Below, piece by piece: positions 59,355 through 64,000 of a DNA stretch of 64,000 nucleotides. The stretch is from Terrabacter sp. 28. Its GTDB lineage: Bacteria; Actinomycetota; Actinomycetes; Actinomycetales; Dermatophilaceae. The translations under genes were made by a program, and so were the position numbers. The notes below the pieces were generated by a model, which saw only the letters and a program-made list of their open reading frames with translations, had not been told where the DNA came from and searched no databases. The stretch covers positions 62,484 through 126,483 of the forward strand of contig JYOE01000004.1 in the NCBI GenBank assembly GCA_000955875.1, read 5' to 3'. Position 1 is the first letter of the stretch, and the number at the start of each line of letters is the position of its first letter.

Positions 59355-60551
59355 GTGCTCTACCGCAAGGGTGCTGACCCCGAAGCCCTCGATCGCACCG
59401 CTCGAGAGCTGACCGCGTGCGCCGGCGAGGTCGACGGCATCCGTGCCAACGGCACGCGGGCGCTCGCCGTGATCGGCCGCTCGTGGGGCGGAGACGACGC
59501 CCAGGCGGCCCAGGAGAGCTGGCGCACCACGGCGTCCGCTCTCACGGCGTTCGGGTCGTCGCTGGAGTCGATGTCGCGCCGGCTGTCCGACAACGCCCGG
59601 TCGCAGCGGTCCGCGAGCGGCGACGGCGTCGGCCCCGCTGGCCCGGCAGGCCCGCTCAGCCCGTTCCCCGGCCTCTTGCCCGGTGTCTTTCCTGGCCTCG
59701 GTGGCTCAGCCTCCGTCGGGGTGGAAGCGAGCACCGAGGAGTCACTGGCCGACGAGGTCCGCGGCACGACGCCACAGGACCTCGACCTCGAGCTCGCCGA
59801 GCTGGCCCAGGGCGTCTACGACGGCGAGGGCAGTGAGCACTTTCAGCCCCTCGACGACTCGGCCGTGGAGGCGCTCGGCATCGATCCCGACGCGCTCACC
59901 GGCCCGGGCGGCTTCCAGGCGAGCATCTACCGCGACGACGAGGGACGCTACGTCCTCGCGTTCGCCGGCACCGACCCCAGCAGCATCAGCGACTGGGGTG
60001 CGAACGCCCAGCAGGGCGTTGGCGCGCTGAGCAGCCAGCACCTGCAGGCGATCGGCCTCGCGCAGCACCTGGCCGGGGCGGTCGGCAGCGACAACATGGT
60101 GCTGACCGGGCACTCCCTGGGTGGCGGCCTCGCCAGCACGGCATCGGTCGCGACCGACGTGCCCGCAGTGACCTTCAACGCGGCCGGCGTGCACCCCAAC
60201 ACGGTGCTCGCGGCGGCCACGCTCGGCCACGAGAGCCCCGGCCTCGATCCCGGCCAGGTGCGCAACTACCACGTGCGCGGCGAGATCCTGACGACGCTGC
60301 AGAACCCTCTCGGGTCCTTCGTCGACCACGCGCCGTTCGGTGACAGCATCCTGCCGAACGCGCTCGGCACGCAGATCGCCCTCGACCCGGCGAAGGGGCC
60401 GGATCTCCACCCGTCACCGTGGTCGCTGGTCAGCCCCATCGCCGGCGTGGTCGACACCGCCATCGACCTCGGTGGCTACGCGATCGGGCAGCACCAGGCG
60501 CCGTCGGTCATCGAGGCCATGGAGGCCAGCGAGTACTTCGGCAAGCACTGA
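59355..60551 (+). CDS. WXG100-like domain fused to a lipase/alpha-beta-hydrolase domain
   Basis: 398 residues. The N-terminal 85 residues are helical with SWGGDDAQAAQESW at 43–56, a WXG100-like region used for type VII export. A Gly/Pro-rich linker (about 90–120) leads to a hydrolase with YVLAFAGTDPSS and the nucleophile elbow GHSLGG (Ser254); His352 is a candidate catalytic residue. GTG start with AGGAGG 8 bp upstream. Lipase effectors of type VII systems act on membranes of target cells; here no ESX secretion gene or immunity gene is adjacent, so the role is inference. Confidence 0.72.
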   Translation: MLYRKGADPEALDRTARELTACAGEVDGIRANGTRALAVIGRSWGGDDAQAAQESWRTTASALTAFGSSLESMSRRLSDNARSQRSASGDGVGPAGPAGPLSPFPGLLPGVFPGLGGSASVGVEASTEESLADEVRGTTPQDLDLELAELAQGVYDGEGSEHFQPLDDSAVEALGIDPDALTGPGGFQASIYRDDEGRYVLAFAGTDPSSISDWGANAQQGVGALSSQHLQAIGLAQHLAGAVGSDNMVLTGHSLGGGLASTASVATDVPAVTFNAAGVHPNTVLAAATLGHESPGLDPGQVRNYHVRGEILTTLQNPLGSFVDHAPFGDSILPNALGTQIALDPAKGPDLHPSPWSLVSPIAGVVDTAIDLGGYAIGQHQAPSVIEAMEASEYFGKH

Positions 60552-60554
60552 GGC

Positions 60555-61766
60555 TCAGGCGAGGTCCAGGCGGTCCACGACCAGGTCGGCGATGGCCAGT
60601 GACGCCGTCGCGGCGGGCGACGGGGCGTTGCGGATGCACAGCACCCCGCCGATCCTGCTGAACCGGAAGTCCTCCACGAGGGAGCCGTCGGGGTCCATGG
60701 CCTGTGCCCGCACCCCGGCGCCGGCGGGCACGACGTCGGCGTCGGTGATGCCGGGAACATAGCGCCGCGCCCGGGCCACGAACGCATGCCTGCTGACCGA
60801 TCCCACGACCTCGTGCAGCCCGGTCGCCAGGTTGGCCCGCGCGAACCGCCTGAAGCCGCTCGAGGTCGCGAGCGCTCGCACGACCTCGAGGTCCACGTCG
60901 CGACGGCGGTAGCCCTCCCGTGCCGTGGCGAGCACCGCGTTCGGTCCGAGCAGCACGTCGCCGCCGACCGTGCGGGTCAGGTGGACCCCGAGGAAGGGGT
61001 AGCGCGGGTCGGGAACGGGATAGACCAGGCCCCGCACGAGGTGCGTCGCAGACGGGGCGAGCCGGTGGTACTCGCCACGGAAGGGCACGATCGCGGGGCT
61101 CGGCCCGTCGCCGGCGAGGACGGCGAGCCGGTCGGCGTGCAGCCCTCCCGCGACGACGACCCGGTCGGCACGCAGCTGGCGCCCGTCCGCCGCGCGCACC
61201 TCGACCTGCCCACCGTCCCGACGACCGTCCTGGTCGAGCCCGGTCACCTCGAAGCCGGTCAGGACCTGCGCCCCGCGGTCGCTGGCGTCCTCGAGCATCG
61301 CCGCGGCGACACGGGAGAAGTCGGTGATCGCGGTCGTGGGGGAGTGCAGCGCCGCCAGACCCACGGTGTGCGGCTCCACCTCGCGCAGGGCGTCTGGTCC
61401 GAGCCAGCGCAGGCCGGGGACGCCGTTCGCCCTGGCCCGGGCCTCGATGCCGCGCAGCCGCTCGACCTCCACCGGGTCGAGGGCGACGACGACCTTGCCG
61501 ACCTCCTCGTAGGGCAGCCCGCGTTCGCGGCAGTAGGCCCGGAGCCGCCGGACCCCCTCTCTGGAGAGAGTGGCCTTGGCCGAGCCGGGCGCGTAGTAGA
61601 TGCCGGCATGCACCACGCCGCTGTTGCGCGATGTCTGGTGCCGTGCGGGCGCCGACTCCTTCTCGACGACGGTGACGTCGGGCCGCGGGTCGGACAGCGT
61701 GAGGCGGCGGGCCACCGCCGACCCGACGATCCCGCCACCCACGACGACGACGTGCGGCCGCGTCAC
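60555..61766 (-). CDS. lhgO: L-2-hydroxyglutarate oxidase (LhgO-like)
   Basis: 403 residues. FAD-binding GGGIVG near residues 9–14, then VVEKESAPARHQTSRNSGVVHAGIYYAPGS, a signature of LhgO, and PFRGEYHRL and GGDVLLGPNAVLA blocks. It oxidises L-2-hydroxyglutarate to 2-oxoglutarate, passing electrons to the quinone pool. GTG start overlaps the stop of the upstream acetyltransferase gene. Confidence 0.88.
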   Translation of the reverse strand: MTRPHVVVVGGGIVGSAVARRLTLSDPRPDVTVVEKESAPARHQTSRNSGVVHAGIYYAPGSAKATLSREGVRRLRAYCRERGLPYEEVGKVVVALDPVEVERLRGIEARARANGVPGLRWLGPDALREVEPHTVGLAALHSPTTAITDFSRVAAAMLEDASDRGAQVLTGFEVTGLDQDGRRDGGQVEVRAADGRQLRADRVVVAGGLHADRLAVLAGDGPSPAIVPFRGEYHRLAPSATHLVRGLVYPVPDPRYPFLGVHLTRTVGGDVLLGPNAVLATAREGYRRRDVDLEVVRALATSSGFRRFARANLATGLHEVVGSVSRHAFVARARRYVPGITDADVVPAGAGVRAQAMDPDGSLVEDFRFSRIGGVLCIRNAPSPAATASLAIADLVVDRLDLA

Positions 61767-62191
61767 CCTGCTGCCGCGCGAGCGGCCTCGTCAGCCGCCT
61801 CGACGTCCGCGTCGGTGGGCGTGAGGACGTGGGCGGCATACGGCTCCGGGTGCCTGCGGAGGTAGACCTTGATGTAGGGGCACAGGGCCACGATGCGGCG
61901 CCCGGAGGCGACCGTCGAGCTCAGCGCGAACTCGGCGAGCCGACCTGCCAGGCCACGTCCCTCGTACTCCGGGAGCACCTCGGTGTGGAAGAACACGACC
62001 CGATCGGCGTCGGCCGGCCCGCCGACGCCCGAGCCCCGCACCACGGCGTAGCTGGCGATGCCGATGACCCGCTCGCCGTCGAGCAGCTCGAACCGGCTCC
62101 GTCCGGGGTTGTCGACCACCTCGATGGCCGCTGCCGAGTCGTCGGTCCCGTCGGTCCCGTCGTCCACGCCGTCACCCGTGCGCTCCGTCAT
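61763..62191 (-). CDS. GNAT-like N-acetyltransferase (YjdJ-type)
   Basis: 142 residues. Small acetyltransferase: FELLDGERVIGIASYAV, then VLPEYEGRGLAGRLAEFAL (the acetyl-CoA-binding Q/R-x2-G-x-G/A region) and VALCPYIKVYLRRHPE, typical of the short Gcn5-like family. ATG 62191 is preferred over an earlier in-frame start that falls in the divergent intergenic region. The target is unknown. Confidence 0.85.
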   Translation of the reverse strand: MTERTGDGVDDGTDGTDDSAAAIEVVDNPGRSRFELLDGERVIGIASYAVVRGSGVGGPADADRVVFFHTEVLPEYEGRGLAGRLAEFALSSTVASGRRIVALCPYIKVYLRRHPEPYAAHVLTPTDADVEAADEAARAAAG

Positions 62192-62216
62192 GGCCCCAGC
62201 ATGGCAGGGTGAGGTC

Positions 62217-62837
62217 ATGGCGAAGTACTTCGACGTCCACCCGGTGGACCCCCAGCCTCGCGCGATCGGTCAGGCGGTCGAGATCCTTCGGACCGGCGGC
62301 CTCATCGCCTACCCGACCGACTCGTGCTTCGCCCTCGGCTGCTCGCTCGACAACCCCGAGGGCAAGGAGCGCATCCTGCGCATCCGCCACCTCGACGACA
62401 AGCACCACTTCACCCTCGTGTGCTCGGACTTCGCACAGCTGGGCCAGTTCGTGCACCTCGACAACTCGGTGTTCCGGGCCATCAAGGCGGCGACCCCCGG
62501 CCCCTACACGTTCATCCTGCCGGCGACCAAGGAGGTGCCGCGACGCCTGCTGCACGCGAAGAAGAAGACCGTGGGCGTCCGCATCCCCGAGCACCCGGTC
62601 GTGCGCGAGCTGCTCGAGGCGATGGGTGAGCCCATCCTGTCCAGCACCCTGCTGCTGCCCGACGACGACGAGCCGATGACCGAGGGCTGGGAGATCAAGG
62701 ACCGCCTCGACCACGTCATCGACGCCGTCATCGACTCGGGGGAGTGCGGCCTCGAGCCCACGACCGTCGTGGACTGGTCCGACGGTTACCCGGTCGTCAC
62801 CCGCGTCGGCGCGGGCGACCCGACCCCCTTCGAGTGA
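62217..62837 (+). CDS. L-threonylcarbamoyladenylate synthase family protein (YciO/YrdC type)
   Basis: 206 residues. The Sua5/YciO/YrdC fold shows in EILRTGGLIAYPTDSCFALGCSL, RIRHLDDKHHFTLVC and PGPYTFILPATKEVPRRLL, then TVGVRIPEHPVV. Either threonylcarbamoyl-AMP synthesis for tRNA t6A modification (YrdC) or the related YciO activity; the length and lack of the C-terminal Sua5 domain favour YciO. ATG preceded by ggtgagg. Confidence 0.88.
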   Translation: MAKYFDVHPVDPQPRAIGQAVEILRTGGLIAYPTDSCFALGCSLDNPEGKERILRIRHLDDKHHFTLVCSDFAQLGQFVHLDNSVFRAIKAATPGPYTFILPATKEVPRRLLHAKKKTVGVRIPEHPVVRELLEAMGEPILSSTLLLPDDDEPMTEGWEIKDRLDHVIDAVIDSGECGLEPTTVVDWSDGYPVVTRVGAGDPTPFE

Positions 62838-62894
62838 GCCGCCGCGCCGTCGCCCCCACTGTCGCGCCGAGGCGCGGTGCTGTTCAATCGGGCC

Positions 62895-64000
62895 ATGAGC
62901 CATGGCGCCCGTGACGTGCCCACTGCCGAGTCGCCGGCGGGCGACTCCCTGGGCTCGCTGCTGACCGGTCTCGACGAGGCGGACCGCGAGACGCTGGAGC
63001 TGCGGCTCGAGCGCTGGTCCGACGACCTCCTGGCCGCGCTGCGGGTGCTCTACCCCGAGCAGGACGTCTCCGCCATCGCCCAGCGGCTCGTGGGGCGCGC
63101 CGTCTCGGCCTACTCCGAGCGACCTCCGGAGCTGCGCCGCCTCGACCAGCGACGCCTGCTGCGCCCGGACTGGCTGCAGCAGCCCGGGATGTTCGGGTAC
63201 GCCTGCTACACAGAGCGTTTCGGCGAGGACCTGAAGGGGCTCGGCGGCCGGCTCGACCACCTGCGCGACCTCGGGGTCACCTACCTGCACCTCATGCCGC
63301 TGCTGCTGCCCCGCGACGGCGACAACGACGGCGGCTACGCGGTGCAGGACTACCGCACCGTGCGTCCCGACCTCGGCGATGTCGACGACCTGCGCGACCT
63401 CGCGACCACGCTGCGGGCCGACGGCATCTCCCTCGTTCTCGACCTCGTCCTCAACCACGTGGCGCGCGAGCACGAGTGGGCGCGGCGCGCCCGGGCGGGG
63501 GAGTCGCACTACCGCGACTACTTCCACGTCTATCCCGACCGGGTCATGCCCGACGCCTACGAGCGCACGCTGCCCGAGGTGTTCCCCGACTTCGCCCCCG
63601 GCAACTTCACGTGGGACGACGAGCTGGACGGCTGGGTCTGGACGACCTTCAACGAGTGGCAGTGGGACGTCAACTGGGCCAACCCCGACGTGCTCGTCGA
63701 GTACGCCGACATCGTGCTCTACCTCGCGAACCTCGGTGTCGAGGTGCTCCGGCTCGACGCGATCGCCTTCACCTGGAAGCGCCTCGGCACGAACTGCCAG
63801 AACCAACCGGAGGTGCACGCGGTCACGCAGGCCCTGCGCACCGTGGCGCGCATCGCCTGCCCGGCCCTCGCGTTCAAGGCAGAGGCCATCGTCGGGCCCC
63901 GCGACCTCGTGCAGTACCTCGGACAGGGCGAGCACGCCGGCCGGGTGAGCGACATCGCCTACCACAACAGCCTCATGGTCCAGGTGTGGTCGATGCTGGC
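62895..64000 (+). CDS. Amylosucrase-like GH13 enzyme, partial (cut by window end)
   Basis: 368 residues are visible before the window ends. An N-terminal helical domain (about 1–95) is followed by the GH13 (alpha/beta)8 barrel. Barrel motifs include [17 protein letters not shown], region I DLVLNHVA, region [14 protein letters not shown] with the nucleophile Asp, and FKAEAIVG with the acid/base Glu. In this subfamily (GH13_4), enzymes transfer glucose from sucrose to glucan; sucrose hydrolase and trehalose-type enzymes are alternatives. ATG is chosen because it begins the conserved helical domain. Confidence 0.8.
   Translation, partial: MSHGARDVPTAESPAGDSLGSLLTGLDEADRETLELRLERWSDDLLAALRVLYPEQDVSAIAQRLVGRAVSAYSERPPELRRLDQRRLLRPDWLQQPGMFGYACYTERFGEDLKGLGGRLDHLRDLGVTYLHLMPLLLPRDGDNDGGYAVQDYRTVRPDLGDVDDLRDLATTLRADGISLVLDLVLNHVAREHEWARRARAGESHYRDYFHVYPDRVMPDAYERTLPEVFPDFAPGNFTWDDELDGWVWTTFNEWQWDVNWANPDVLVEYADIVLYLANLGVEVLRLDAIAFTWKRLGTNCQNQPEVHAVTQALRTVARIACPALAFKAEAIVGPRDLVQYLGQGEHAGRVSDIAYHNSLMVQVWSML

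Overview
The window is about 64 kb of very GC-rich DNA (roughly 70% or more) packed with genes that often overlap by 4 bp (ATGA or GTGA). It comes from an actinobacterial chromosome. The evidence is phosphatidylinositol mannoside biosynthesis genes, the pdxS/pdxT–yebC–ruvCAB–yajC–secDF–apt–rel block, the pgsA–DUF881–sbp–DUF881–gcvH–garA–MerR–DUF151–MerR–gcvP block (same order as Mycobacterium Rv1822–Rv1832), and the xerD–parA–scpA–scpB–rluB–tyrA–cmk–plsC–der block. The overall style suggests Micrococcales, perhaps Intrasporangiaceae, but that is inference. I see no phage, insertion sequence, CRISPR array or rRNA.

Region by region. 1–2.4 kb: envelope glycolipid genes (acyltransferase, PimA-like mannosyltransferase, LemA-like membrane protein). 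2.5–6.8 kb: PLP synthase genes pdxS and pdxT, separated by a DUF4037 gene and an opposite-strand kynureninase gene. 6.8–16.7 kb: YebC, the Holliday junction resolvasome with a LexA-like box, the SecDF–YajC accessory translocase, adenine salvage and the (p)ppGpp enzyme Rel. 16.7–22.8 kb: a DUF349 protein and a membrane-anchored cyclophilin on the minus strand, a metallo-hydrolase with HisRS, and two small membrane proteins. 23–33 kb: alanine dehydrogenase, XerD, ParA/ScpA/ScpB chromosome organisation, RluB, TyrA, Cmk, PlsC, Der and tRNA-Pro(GGG).

33.2–36.3 kb is a minus-strand stress cluster (Usp, zinc alcohol dehydrogenase, Usp) with a sequence that fits a DosR/DevR-type box. 36.6–39.6 kb is the most accessory-looking segment: three consecutive genes for secreted proteins. 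The first two share a beta-sandwich-like domain with a cysteine pair, and the third carries three Ig-like repeats, each with a cysteine pair. 39.6–47.4 kb: YibE/F transporter-like protein, then the pgsA-to-MerR block. 47.5–50.6 kb: a glycine riboswitch followed by gcvP. 50.6–64 kb: metabolic and accessory genes, including a GCS2-type ligase, a flavin monooxygenase/FMN reductase pair behind a MarR-like operator, an amino-acid permease, a WXG-domain/lipase fusion, LhgO-like oxidase, and the start of an amylosucrase-like GH13 enzyme cut by the window edge.

The main things to look at again are: (i) the 8-mer GTATGCCG/CGGCATAC, which I count 21 times by eye, in coding and intergenic DNA, in several reading frames and on both strands, against about 2 expected; (ii) the secreted-protein operon; (iii) the WXG–lipase fusion; (iv) the DosR-like box in the Usp cluster; (v) a 15-bp inverted repeat in front of the DUF4037 gene that splits pdxS from pdxT; and (vi) repeated leaderless promoters (TANNNT placed 6–7 nt from the start codon).
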